A program made the position numbers and the translations under genes. The notes under the pieces are model-generated. The model made no database searches, had not been told where the DNA came from, and saw nothing but the letters and a program-made list of their open reading frames with translations. Of a stretch of DNA of 64,000 bases, positions 44,807-57,825 are shown one piece after another (position 1 is the first letter of the stretch; each line of letters opens with the position of its first letter). The stretch lies in NCBI GenBank assembly GCA_027704905.1, contig CM050999.1:10688965-10752964 (forward strand). Reading direction: 5' to 3'. Source of the stretch: Muraenolepis orangiensis (taxonomy: Eukaryota > Chordata > Actinopteri > Gadiformes > Muraenolepididae).

Positions 44807-46036
44807 CAGTGGCGTTTTCTCCCGGAGGCCAAGGGAAGCCAGGCTTCCCCTGTTTTTTCGGATTGTAGTTATAATTTTAATACATTTTTTTAATAAAAAA
44901 AAAAAAAAAAAAGATGCGGTAATTCTCCTTTGCTGTGTCACACAGCAAAGGAGAATTACCGAATTTTTTTTATTTTAATTTAAAAAATGTAGGAGAGACG
45001 GTCCGGCAGCAACACGCAGCCTGTGTGTTGCTGCCGGACCGTCTCTCCCCCATTCTCATTGAGTATTTTACAAAGAGTGAAACAACAGCGCCCCCTAGAT
45101 ATTATGGTGAAATAGAGGAGGCCAGCCGAAATGAGCTTCCCTTGGTGAAAAAAAAATGGAGGGATTGTCCCGGATTGACCAATCAGATGAGGCACGTCAT
45201 GTCCCCCTGCCAACCTGTGATTGGTCAGGGCCATGCCAGGGGAGGCCAGAGACGGCTGGCCTCCCCCCTCAAGGGAATGGGATCCCTTGATCCCATTGGA
45301 TCGATTTGAAGGGAATCCCTTGACTCACAAATCCAATCAAATCACATCAACATCAGTACGTAGTACTGTAACTGTCATCCTCGCCGTTTGAGTATTAAGC
45401 ATTATGGAGGGTGGAGATTTGGCGTACTTAATAAAAAACAACTTTACTAAACTTCCGCTACAGCAGCAACTACAAATTAAATCTGATGACAGGCCCATGC
45501 CCACACTCGAGCTGTGTGCACAGAGGAAAAAGGGAGCGAATCGGACGTTCAATGAGGACAATTATGTCCGCACGGAGTGGCTAACTGGAAGCGCTGAACT
45601 TCAGCGTCTATTTTGCTGGCCATGTCTTCTTTTTGACAAGGATTCGTGCTCCCTGAACAATCCTTGGGCAACTTCAGGATTCATCGACCTTGCCAACCTG
45701 TCACAGGCAATTGAGAGGCACGGTAAATCAAAAAATCACATAGATTGTGCTGTGAAATTGAAGCTTTTTTATTCATTACCGAATCTGCACTGCGCATTGA
45801 GCGGCTGGTTATGCATTTGGGGGGGGGGGGGGGAATGCTTAAATTAATAAGACGAGAGAGTTTTGGCTGGAGAGTGCGTGCGGACCTGTCGGTTAGATAA
45901 CAGGCGTGTGCAAGTCCTGCATCTGTATGATACAACTGTGTAAAATGATACCGGGCGCTGTAATCACTCAACTGGTTACGTTATTGACCCAAAAAAACCT
46001 GGCTTCCCCTAAAATTTTCACCACGCCACGCTACTG
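44807..46036 (+). mobile_element. Complete hAT-type insertion with 8-bp target duplication
   Basis: Flanked by GAAAGAAT at 44799-44806 and 46037-46044, a perfect 8-bp target duplication. Ends are CAGTGGCG and CGCCACGCTACTG. Inside are two large hairpins (44917-44961 and 44993-45047) and a frame for the N-terminal part of a transposase-like protein. At 1.23 kb with no catalytic domain it is non-autonomous. Confidence 0.9.
45404..45847 (+). pseudogene. Transposase N-terminal remnant (TTF-type zinc finger)
   Basis: 147-residue frame from an ATG. EWLTGSAELQRLFCWPCLLF and GFIDLANLSQAIERHGKSKN match the TTF-type zinc finger found before hAT dimerisation domains and in ZMYM1-like proteins. The CxxC is followed by the His pair (RH, NHID). 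The protein ends in a poly-G tract, and the catalytic region is absent. Confidence 0.75.
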
Positions 46037-46299
46037 GAAAGAATACGCCCATTGGCTACAAATCACTGTATGATTGATTGATCAAATTGTCAATCCAAAC
46101 GTACGCTCTCATTCAGTTTAAGGGCCAAAGCATTCGCGAGTTCTTTGGTTGAAGGATATTCTTCCCAGCAACCCAGAAAAATATCTGATTAGTTGCATTT
46201 TTTTCTAACACAAAACCACTCAAGTGGTTAGTGCATGGACCGAGAAAGACAAACAAATCAACGTAAAACTGTAATATAACAGATCAACAGTCACAGTCA

Positions 46300-46585
46300 G
46301 GCCACCAGGCTGCTGAACAAGGGTGTATAGCATATATCAATGTATATTTTATTACATTGACTTATATATATACTCTTTTTCTGACATATTGCATTTTATA
46401 TATAGCATTTTTATATATTTAACTTTAAAAAAAAAATTATACAGTTTTGTACTTTTTTTACTTATTTTATCCTATTCTGTTAACAACTGCTGTCTGTCGT
46501 CGGGTATTGCACATAAGATTTTCACTCATTGCGTATACTAAACTGTGAAGTGACAATAAACTTGACTTGACTTGACTTGAACAAC
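46300..46585 (+). mobile_element. LINE tail with GACTTGACTTGA ending
   Basis: CCACCAGGCTGCTGAACAAG, then an AT-rich stretch, then GACAATAAACTTGACTTGAC repeats at 46550-46580, a LINE 3' end with short terminal repeats. Confidence 0.65.
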
Positions 46586-46729
46586 ACAGATCCGATTCTC
46601 ATTTATTCATTTTCTTAAAACTTTATTACATTTTATTAATACAATTAATTACATTTTTTTTTGTTTCATCTGAGGGTTCCAGGGTCTTCTCTGAATACCT
46701 TGAAGGCCCTGACATTTCACCACTGTACT

Positions 46730-47575
46730 ATACACTATATACTATAAACAACACTATACTATAACAATACTATTAAAAAGATAAATGAGAACAATAAAGT
46801 GACTGATGGATGATACAGTATACACATATGGCAGATGCTGATATTCGTGTGTTTAACAAAAAACTGAAACCTGGGGGCAAATAGGGTAAACAAATGACCC
46901 CTGGGTCCGACCCCTGGTGTCCACACCTCTACCTGCAGGCATGCTTGAGTAATACACCCTAAAACCTCATTTATTACGTGCATCTGAATTCACTGTAAAT
47001 ATCAAAATCGTTTAAATCAGGAGGATTGAATCCTCTTTATCAGTCACATACATGTACACACACACACACACACACACACAGGGAAATGAGTTCCTCTGCA
47101 TTTAACCCATCCTAGTATTAGGAGCAGTGGGCAGCTCTTGTATATACACAGAACCGGTGACCGTCCGGTTCCCAAGCCCCACAGACTGAGCTACTGCCGC
47201 CCAAAATCAAACACATGCGTGTTGGGTATTTCACTTTTACTTAACAATATCCCGTGGGCAGAGACGTTGAACCGTCTGTTGTGGTCGTCCTGCTGCTCCA
47301 GGTGTGCGGCTCTGACCCGGTCTCAACAGGCGTGTCTCCAAGCGGACCTCACCGACCACCTGCTGGTGAACTGCAGAGGGGAGGTGTGCGTCCTGGCGGC
47401 TGTGGAGTGGCTGAAGGACCACGCCCTGCGCTACGTCAGCCACAGCTCCTCCTCCTCCTCCTCCTCCTCCTCCTCCTCCTCCTCCTCCTCCTCCTCCTCC
47501 TCCTCCTCCTCCTCCTCCTCCTCCTCCTCCTCCTCCTCCTCCTCCTCCTCCTCCTCCTTCTCCTCTGACAACTTA
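46730..47575 (+). pseudogene. Truncated duplicate of rwdd2b intron 2 and exon 3
   Basis: Matches about 25080-25990, including the LINE tail, SINE and the exon 3 acceptor (CTGCTGCTCCAG). The exon copy 47317 to about 47450 reads ADLTDHLLVNCRGEVCVLAA, as in the gene, with almost no differences. It ends at the CAGCTCCTCCTCC serine codons, replaced by about 115 bases of pure (CTC) from about 47446. No exons 1, 2 or 4 accompany it. It is a recent partial duplication. Confidence 0.9.
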
Positions 47576-48555
47576 TGACACCAAAAAAAAGACACCATAT
47601 GTTACCTTAACCCTGAAGTATGAATCAGGGATTAATATAGTATACCTTATATTAACCCTGAACTAAGGATCAGGGGTGGGTTTCCCGAAGCCTTCTTAAC
47701 GCTACGTCGTTCGTAAGTTCCACCTTAAGCTGTACCTTAAGTTCTCGCCGTGTTTCCCGAAACGTTCTTAGCAAAGTACACCATAGCTTATCGTAACCCT
47801 GAAGAATCGCATTTCAGTCTCAAACCTCAACTCAAATAGTCGAATGTTTACCTCCCCTGTTGCCCTAGAATCTCATTCAATCAACCTGGTTTACAAGCAG
47901 AAGGTTTAAAGGTTGAATTTTGTATTTTTTTATATTCTGTACTGTTTCTATAGATTTTTATAAAAATTGAAATTATATATTTTTTGAGTTAGGGTTTGGG
48001 TTAGTTTATTATTTCATCATGTTGGAATGTACAAATACATTTCAACAACCTCGTAATACATGTCGAAATGTCTTTGGTGATGCAGTGTATGAATCTTGTT
48101 TTTATTTTATTTTATTTTATTGCATTAATGTTTTATTACCCACTTAAAAAAAAACCATTTGTGTGGTGAATCCATGTCCACATACCATGGATTCCAAAGC
48201 AACCAGCAAGGGGAGATTTTGATTGGTCTCCAATACGTTCCAACCTGAGAAGATCATATTTATCCAAATTAGTCAGTGTACAGCACAAGTACAGTACAGC
48301 GAAAGGAATTTCTCTGCATTTAACCCATCCTAGTATTAGGAGCAGCGGTCAGCTGCTAAATGTCTGTCTGTCTAAAATGTAAACGCAATCGTATTAAATT
48401 GATGTTTTAGTGTCTCTTTTCTTAACAATCTACTGTTGGATTGGCGGCTACTTGTGGAACATTTTGTTCCATGCAATGCAGCATCTGCTATTGACTATGG
48501 TCAAAAAGGCACTGTGGAACCGAACAGGAGTAATGCAATACATCATAATGATCTG
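47576..48555. repeat. Intergenic with a DNA-transposon-like repeat and SINE body
   Basis: 47685-47800 carries GTTTCCCGAAGCCTTCTTAA and GTGTTTCCCGAAACGTTCTT, an internally repeated, partly palindromic motif. CATTTAACCCATCCTAGTAT at about 48315 is a SINE body fragment. A second copy of the TGTCTAAAATGTAAACGCAA / TTGGATTGGCGGCTA region recurs at 52725-52870, on the other side of the satellite. Confidence 0.55.
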
Positions 48556-51500
48556 GCACTTACCCTAACAACTCACTGACCCTAACCCACTTACCCTAAC
48601 CCTAACCCACTGACCTTAACCCTGACCCACCGACCCTAACCCACTGACCTTAACCCTGACCCACCGACCCTAACCCTTACCGACTGACCCTAACCCTCCC
48701 TAACCCACTGACCCTAATACTAACCCTCTGACCCTAACCCACTGACCCTAACCGACTTACCCTAACCCTAACTCACTGACCCTAACCCACTGACCCTAGC
48801 CCACTTACCCTAACCCTAACCCACTGACCCTAACCCTGACCCACCGACCCTAACCCTTACCCACTGACCCTAACCCTCCCTAACCCGCTGACCCTAACAC
48901 TAACCCTCTGACCCTAACCCACTGACCCTAACCCACTTACCCTAACCCTCTAACCCACTGACCCTAACCCACTGACCCTAACACTAACCCTCTGACCCTA
49001 ACCCACTGACCCTAACCGACTTACCCTAACCCTAACCCACTGACCCTAACCCACTAACCCTAACCCACTGACCCTAACCCACTTACCCTAACCCTAACCC
49101 ACTGACGTTAACCCTGACCCACCGACCCTAACCCTTACCCACTGACCCTAACCCTCCCTAACCCGCTGACCCTAACACTAACCCTCTGACCCTAACCCAC
49201 TTACCCTAACCATAACCCACTGACCCTAACCCACTAACCCTGACCCACTGACCCTACCCAACCCACTGACCCTAACCCTCCCTAACCCACTGACCCTAAC
49301 ACTACCCTCTGACCCTAACCCACTGACCCTAACCCACTGACTCTAACCCACTTACCCTAACCCACTGACCTTAACCCACTGACCCTAACCCACTGACCCT
49401 AACCCTTACCCACTGACCCTAACCCTCCCTAACTTGCTGACCCTAACACTAACCCTCTAACCCTAACCCACTTACCCTAACCCTAACCCACTGACCCTAA
49501 CCCTGACCCACCGACCCTAACTCTTACCCACTGACCCTAACCCTCCCTAACCCGCTGACCCTAACACTAACCCTAACCGACTTACCCTAACCCTAACTCA
49601 CTGACCCTAACCCACTGACCCTAACCCACTGACCCTAACCCACTTACCCTAACCCTAACCCACTGATGTTAACCCTGACCCACCGACCCTAACCCTTACC
49701 CACTGACCCTAACCCTCCCTAACCCGCTGACCCTAACACTAACCCTCTGACCCTAACCCACTTACCCTAACCATAACCCACTGACCCTAACCCACTAACC
49801 CTGACCCACTGACCCTAACCCAAACCCACTGACCCTAACACTAACCCTCTGACCCTAACCCACTGACCCTAACCCACTGACTCTAACCCACTTACCCTAA
49901 CCCACTGACCTTAACCCACTGACCCTAACCCACTGACCCTAACCCACTGACCCTAACCCTTACCCACTGACCCTAACCCTCCCTAACTTGCTGACCCTAA
50001 CACTAACCCTCTGACCCTAACCCACTTACCCTAACCCTAACCCACTGACCTTAACCCTGACCCACCGACCCTTACCCTAAACCACTGACCCTAACCCTCC
50101 CTAACCCACTGACCCTAACACTAACCCCCTGACCCTAACCCACTGACCCTAACCCACTTACCCTAACCCTAACCCACTGACCCTACCCCACTGACCCTAA
50201 CACTAACCCACTGACCCTTACCCACTGACCATAACCCACTGACCCTAACCCACTGACCTTAACCCACTGACCCTAACCCACTGACCTTAACCCTGACCCA
50301 CCGACCCTAACCCTTACCGACTGACCCTAACCCTCCCTAACCCGCTGACTCTAATACTAACCCTCTGACCCTAACCCACTGACCCTAACCGACTTACCCT
50401 AACCCTAACTCACTGACCCTAACCCACTGACCCTAACCCACTGACCCTAACCCTAACCCACTGACCCTAACCCTGACCCACCGACCCTAACTCTTACCCA
50501 CTGACCCTAACCCTCCCTAACCCGCTGACCCTAACACTAACCCTCTGACCCTAACCCACTGTCCCTAACCCACTTACCCTAACCCTCTAACCCACTGACC
50601 CTAACCCACTGACCCTAACACTAACCCTCTGACCCTAACCCACTGACCCTAACCGACTTACCCTAACCCTAACCCACTGACCCTAACCCACTAACCCTAA
50701 CCCACTGACCCTAACCCACTTACCCTAACCCTAACCCACTGACGTTAACCCTGACCCACCGACCCTAACCCTTACCCACTGACCCTAACCCTCCCTAACC
50801 CGCTGACCCTAACACTAACCCTCTGACCCTAACCCACTTACCCTAACCATAACCCACTGACCCTAACCCACTAACCCTGACCCACTGACCCTAACCCAAA
50901 CCCACTGACCCTAACCCTCCCTAACCCACTGACCCTAACACTAACCCTCTGACCCTAACCCACTGACCCTAACCCACTGACTCTAACCCACTTACCCTAA
51001 CCCACTGACCTTAACCCACTGACCCTAACCCACTGACCCTAACCCACTGACCCTAACCCTTACCCACTGACCCTAACCCTCCCTAACTTGCTGACCCTAA
51101 CACTAACCCTCTGACCCTAACCCACTTACCCTAACCCTAACCCACTGACCTTAACCCTGACCCACCGACCCTTACCCTAACCCACTGACCCTAACCCTCC
51201 CTAACCCACTGACCCTAACACTAACCCCCTGACCCTAACCCACTGACCCTAACCCACTTACCCTAACCCTAACCCACTGACCCTACCCCACTGACCCTAA
51301 CACTAACCCACTGACCCTTACCCACTGACCATAACCCACTGACCCTAACCCACTGACCTTAACCCACTGACCCTAACCCACTGACCTTAACCCTTACCGA
51401 CTGACCCTAACCCTCCCTAACCCGCTGACCCTAATACTAACCCTCTGACCCTAACCCACTGACCCTAACCGACTTACCCTAACCCTAACCCACTGACCCT

Positions 51501-52378
51501 AGCCCACTTACCCTAACCCTAACCCACTGACCCTAACCCTGACCCACCGACCCTAACTCTTACCCACTGACCCTAACCCTCCCTAACCCGCTGACCCTAA
51601 CACTAACCCTCTGACCCTAACCCACTGACCCTAACCCACTTACCCTAACCCTCTAACCCACTGACTCTAACCCACTGACCCTAACACTAACCCTCTGACC
51701 CTAACCCACTGACCCTAACCGACTTACCCTAACCCACTGACCCTAACCCACTAACCCTAACCCACTGACCCTAACCCACTTACCCTAACCCTAACCCACT
51801 GACGTTAACCCTGACCCACCGACCCTAACCCTTACCCACTGACCCTAACCCTCCCTAACCCGCTGACCCTAACACTAACCCTCTGACCCTAACCCACTTA
51901 CCCTAACCATAACCCACTGACCCTAACCCACTAACCCTGACCCACTGACCCTAACCCAAACCCACTGACCCTAACCCTCCCTAACCCACTGACCCTAACA
52001 CTAACCCTCTGACCCTAACCCACTGACCCTAACCCACTGACTCTAACCCACTTACCCTAACCCACTGACCTTAACCCACTTACCCTAACCCACTGACCCT
52101 AACCCTCCCTAACTTGCTGACCCTAACACTAACCCTCTGACCCTAACCCACTTACCCTAACCCTAACCCACTGACCTTAACCCTGACCCACCGACCCTAA
52201 CCCTAACCCACTGACCCTAACCCTCCCTAACCCACTGACCCTAACACTAACCCTCTGACCCTAACCCACTGACCCTAACCCACTGACTCTAACCCACTTA
52301 CCCTAACCCACTGACCATAACCCACTGACCCTAACCCGAACCCACTGACCCTAACCTTATCCCACAAATGATACCCAA
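48556..52378. repeat. Telomere-like satellite (CCCTAACCCACTGA)n with higher-order repeats
   Basis: About 3.8 kb of CCCTAA-containing units, mostly 14-mers CCCTAACCCACTGA with CTTACCCTAACCCTAACC and CTCCCTAACCCGCTG variants. The marker GA(C/T)GTTAACCCTG occurs at 49104, 49665, 50741 and 51801, and the blocks after it repeat closely, showing a higher-order period of about 1.06-1.08 kb. It has no coding content. Confidence 0.95.
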
Positions 52379-53470
52379 CTGACCCTGTGTTTGTGTGGTA
52401 TGGGGGGGAGTGGTGAAACTGCTTAGTAATGGTTTTGACGGAAAGGATAACACATTAAAGTTAAAATATAACAAATTTATATTGTGGTCCTCTACATTGC
52501 TGCTGGATTACTCCTTTTGGATATAGATTAATTCATTTTAACAGTAAGCTACGCAAATTGTATATATACGTTTAACGTGAGGAGTATAAATGTCGAACAT
52601 TGCTTTTGTTGCAGTTATTATCTCTGTAAAGTGTCTTTTTAGTTATTATTACTGTGTATGCTTGGGGAGATTTTGATCCAACCTGAGAAGGTTGCGACCT
52701 GAGAAGATGATGTCAATGTGTCAAATGTCTGTTTGTCCAAAATGTAAATGCAATCATATTAAATTGATGTTTTAGTGTCTCTTTTTGTTAATAATCTACT
52801 GTTGGATGGGCGGCTATTTGCATGTAACATTTAATGTTCCATGCAATGCAGCTTCTGCTATATGACTGTGGTTATGGAGGCACTGTGGAACAGTGAGGAG
52901 TAGAAATGTCGAACATTGCTTTTGTTGCAGTTATTACATTTACATTTTAAATTCAGCAGTGAAAAGTGTCTTTTTATAGTTATTATTACACTTATTAGTG
53001 TCAAATATATAATTAATCAACTTAGAAAACAGCTAAGATTATCTAAATATTCAAATATGTATGTATAATTCATTAAAAAAAACAGAAAATGGCTGTACCC
53101 CAAAACCAATACAAAAGAATACATAAATAAAATCTTTCTCCCTAAAATAGTCCAATATATGCTATTAAGAAATTCATGTTGTTTATGAAAAGTAATGTAT
53201 CAATAAATGCATGTAGTTTATAAATGTTGTTGTATTAATAAAAACATGTACTGTATATTGTTTATGAATGTAAATGTATTCATAAATACATTTATATACG
53301 TGTTTATACACGTTACTGCATTCATAAATACATGTATAAAGGTGATACATGTTAATGTATTCATTCATACATTTACATGTATATAGTTATATACAGTTTA
53401 TATGGATACATTTGCACGTCCCCCCCATTAACATTCAACTTTTCCAAAGTAAAAGTCAAACACTTTATTT
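52379..53470. other. Intergenic AT-rich sequence
   Basis: Includes a partial repeat of the pre-satellite flank (52725-52870) and repeated GAGTA.AAATGTCGAACATTGC blocks at about 52580 and 52900. No gene seen. Confidence 0.6.
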
Positions 53471-53479
53471 AAACAGAGA

Positions 53480-53790
53480 GAGAGTTTAAACATCTTTTGA
53501 AACCACAGCTGGCTCTGCCTTCCTGTCTGAAAGGCTCTTATCTGAGGCAGTTCCTCTCAGGTTATTAGCGCCTGACTAATTGTCCCATTAGAGAGCCCCT
53601 GGTGTTTGCGGAGATGAAGGCGGGCATGTGGATAGAAGCTAATTGTTTTATTGTGGAGGCTTCATACAAAGCCCCTTAATGCTTGGACAAAGAAACACGC
53701 TAAGTGCTTTTATCACCCGGCATTCCTTCATCGCGCTGCACGCAGACCCCCCGCCGGCCAGCTGTCAATCAAAAGAGACACGTCACGTGA
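53480..53790 (+). promoter_or_regulatory. Candidate upstream control region of sst3
   Basis: Non-repetitive sequence between repeats and the promoter with several TAAT homeodomain cores (CTAATTGTCCCATTAG, GCTAATTGTTTTATTG). This is suggestive of homeobox regulation known for somatostatin genes, but it is inferred from motifs only. Confidence 0.35.
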
Positions 53791-53814
53791 CCCAGAAGGA
53801 GGCCGTTTAAAAGG
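53780..53814 (+). promoter_or_regulatory. sst3 core promoter: CRE half-site/E-box and TATA-like box
   Basis: ACGTCACGTGA at 53780-53790 contains a CGTCA half-CRE overlapping CACGTG. GTTTAAAAGG at 53805-53814 is a TATA-like box. The arrangement parallels sst1, but the full palindromic CRE is not kept. Confidence 0.6.
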
Positions 53815-53993
53815 CCCAGCTGAAGCGCTAGAATTGGACTCCACTGCTGATCTCCTTCTCCTGCTCCATACCTACGGATACCAGCCCACAGCCAACCCAG
53901 TCGGTACACTGCTGTGCCCTGCTTCTTTGTGCTCTCCGCTCCCTTCACGTGCTTCTTGTTTAATGTGCTTTCTGATCTCTCTGCTCACCAGGA

Positions 53994-54865
<872 letters not shown>

Positions 54866-54867
54866 CA

Positions 54868-55135
54868 ACAGCCTGACCAACCGACACCTGGCGAGCGGTC
54901 ACTCTGGGACCACGCCCCGAAGTAACCTGACCAATCAACACATCGATAGCTGTAATTCTGGGACCACACCCCTTAAGCAACCTGACCAATCAACACCTTG
55001 CCAGCTGTTACTCTGGGACCACACCCCTTAAAACCTGACCAATCAACACCTTGCTAGCTGTTTCTCTGGGACCACACCCCTTAAGCAACCTGACCAATCA
55101 ACACCTTGCTAGCTGTTTAGGACCAGGCTGTGTTA
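54868..55135 (+). repeat. About 55-bp tandem repeat in sst3 3' UTR
   Basis: Five copies of ACCTGACCAATCAACACC...CTGGGACCACACCCCTTAAG beginning directly after the stop codon. Each contains CCAAT. Confidence 0.9.
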
Positions 55136-55208
55136 ATTGGTGTTGAGATGCTTGTCTATGCTAGTTTATTAATTATATTAAGATTTAAATTTATTAATTT
55201 ATTCATTA

Positions 55209-55214
55209 AATAAA
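55209..55214 (+). terminator. sst3 polyadenylation signal
   Basis: AATAAA about 345 bases past the stop, following the 3' UTR repeats. Confidence 0.7.
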
Positions 55215-55259
55215 GAAATCACAAGAATTGTTTGTGTTTGTTTTTAAGGAACCAAAAAA

Positions 55260-55830
55260 ATATGTGAAAGGTTTATTCTATTGTTAAGATAGTTTTGGTA
55301 TACCACAGTATTAGTATCACATTAGTATATCAGAGTATTCGTATGAGTAAAACACATCAATATATCAGAGTATTAGTATGAGAAAAACCCATTAATATTT
55401 CACAGTATTAATATTACTTATGATCTAATCATTGATTACTTATTAAAACAGTATTTAGTAAATCACATTATTAGTATATCAAAGTATTACAATTAGTATA
55501 TCACAGTTTTAGTGTTAGTATATCACAGTAATAGCATATCACATTAGAAGTATTAGCATATGACATTATGAGTTTATCTTAGTATTAGTATATCACAGTA
55601 TTAATATTAGTATATCACAGCATTTAGATTTAGTCCGGAGGCGATTGGGCTACTGTCTGTCTGTCTGTCTGTCTGTAGGTCATTTGACTACTGTCTGTCT
55701 TTCTGTCTGTCTGTAGCTCATTCGATTATTGTCTGTCTGTCTGTCTGTAGGTCATTATACTACTGTCTGACCGTCGGTCCGTCTGTCTGTCTGAAGGTCA
55801 TTATACTACTGTCTGTCTGTCTGACAAGCG
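55260..55830. repeat. TATCACAGTATTAGTA and CTGT repeats
   Basis: Degenerate AGTATATCACAGTATT units (55300-55620) followed by (CTGT)n blocks separated by AGGTCATTNNACTACTGTCTG (55655-55830). No gene. Confidence 0.8.
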
Positions 55831-56007
55831 GGTGACTGCGTCATAGCAACACCATGCTGGGAAGGCGGCGTCATAGCAATGCCATGCTAGGGAGACCAGA
55901 GCTCAGTCCCCATCATCACTGCTGGTGGGTAATGTGCCCATCGAGCTAATCAATCATCTGAAAAACAACTGTGTGCCCTCTCTGTCAGAGAAAGGCATGT
56001 TTATTAA

Positions 56008-56037
56008 GACACACACACACACACACACCACCACACA

Positions 56038-56127
<90 letters not shown>
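56008..56127. repeat. (CA)n microsatellite
   Basis: CA run with a few ACC interruptions. The flanking 55831-57500 shows no recognised gene; apparently unique sequence with a TATA-rich patch near 56905-56945. Confidence 0.9.
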
Positions 56128-57507
56128 ACACTACACAGGGTTCGTCAGCGCTTGAATACATTACGGTCCATTAGTTGACAGTGAGGGTGATGGGACGCCA
56201 TGCTGGGCTCCTGGAGGACTAGCACGTTGTTGTGGATAATAAGACACTACGCTCATATCCAAACACTAATCCATAGTGAGCATGCACCGCCCTCCGTACT
56301 TCCAATGGTAATATGCGAAAAGCAATGACCAGTCACACCGCGGAGACTCATTATGCCCACACAATCATAAGCATAATGAAAGCCGCAAGCAAGCGTTCAT
56401 CAGAGGCCAAGCCTCATACGGACCCTCACGACCTTCTTTTGTTTGTATTTTGTTTGCAAACGATGGACTGGCCGCAGCTTGGGTCCGTACAGAGGTTCAT
56501 TACCGGCGGTCAAAGGGGTCAGGAGTTACACTTCAAAGTGTTCCTTTTTCAATCCTCAGGTAGGCCCCACCTTTTGGCCCCTTAAATGTGATTGAACAAA
56601 ATTTAGTTGTTTGATCAAACGACTCCATCTTACTTGAGCAGTTTTTCTAGCCTTTACCACCAGCCGTCCAAAAGTTGTATCGGCTCAAATCATACATTCG
56701 GGCCAGGAACTGTGGTCCTTTGTGTCACAAGTCACGCCCAGATTGACGTCTTATTCAGAAGTTTGCCCTGAACTACTTTCGTATTGGCCTCAAAATCGTA
56801 TGAGTCCATCTTGATGACGATTTTAGTGTTTATGCCTGTACACGTCTTTTTTGATTTCATTGGCTCATAGTGGCTTTGGTTTTTATACTATATAAATATT
56901 GTTCTATATATATACTGTATGTATATATATACATACAGATATATGCATGCAGTTATAAAACCTTACCCCAACCTAACTCACATTCCCAGATTATTTGTAT
57001 TATTATTACAATTTTGTATATACTTATCGTCTTTATAATCCAATTTTCAATGAGTCACGCAGGCTGATATAAAATTTAGAGAACTGAAAAGTAAAACTAG
57101 TTTCTGTTTAATTTGAAAAGCCCTGCGGGAACAACTTAATGAGCACGGCTGGTAAACAATGCAGCCGGGTTGCCGTAGCAATGCTGATAGCTTCAGTAAC
57201 AAGACGATACCGAGAAATAATCAACCATTAAATTAACAGACAACCAATCCCGTCTGACCGATAGAGGCCGGCTAGGAACCCTTTGCAGAGCAAAGAATCC
57301 ATCGTTACCATCGTCTTGAACCTTTAAGCTCTCACCCCTGACCTCTAACCCCTAAAGGTCCTCAGTCCTTGCCGTCCCTGATAGGACCATTCCTGATTCA
57401 AATTTGTCAAAAGTCGGATCAAGATCCTGTGATTCGTCGCGGGAAATTCACAGATTTGTAAAAACATCACGACCACAATCAGATATTGCTCAGGAAGTGT
57501 CACGATT

Positions 57508-57689
<182 letters not shown>

Positions 57690-57825
57690 AATGGAGTGTG
57701 CACACGCAATAGAGATCATGGCATTGAAGTGATTCGCCATGTAGCCACACACAGTGATTCTAACGACTATTTAAAATCCAATAACGCATTTAACGTTCAT
57801 CTCCCGCAGCGCAGTGCATGGTGGA

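Noticed and set aside
48556..52378. True chromosome end
   Set aside because: Units are degenerate and mostly 14-mers, and unique sequence with genes continues on both sides, so it is interstitial.
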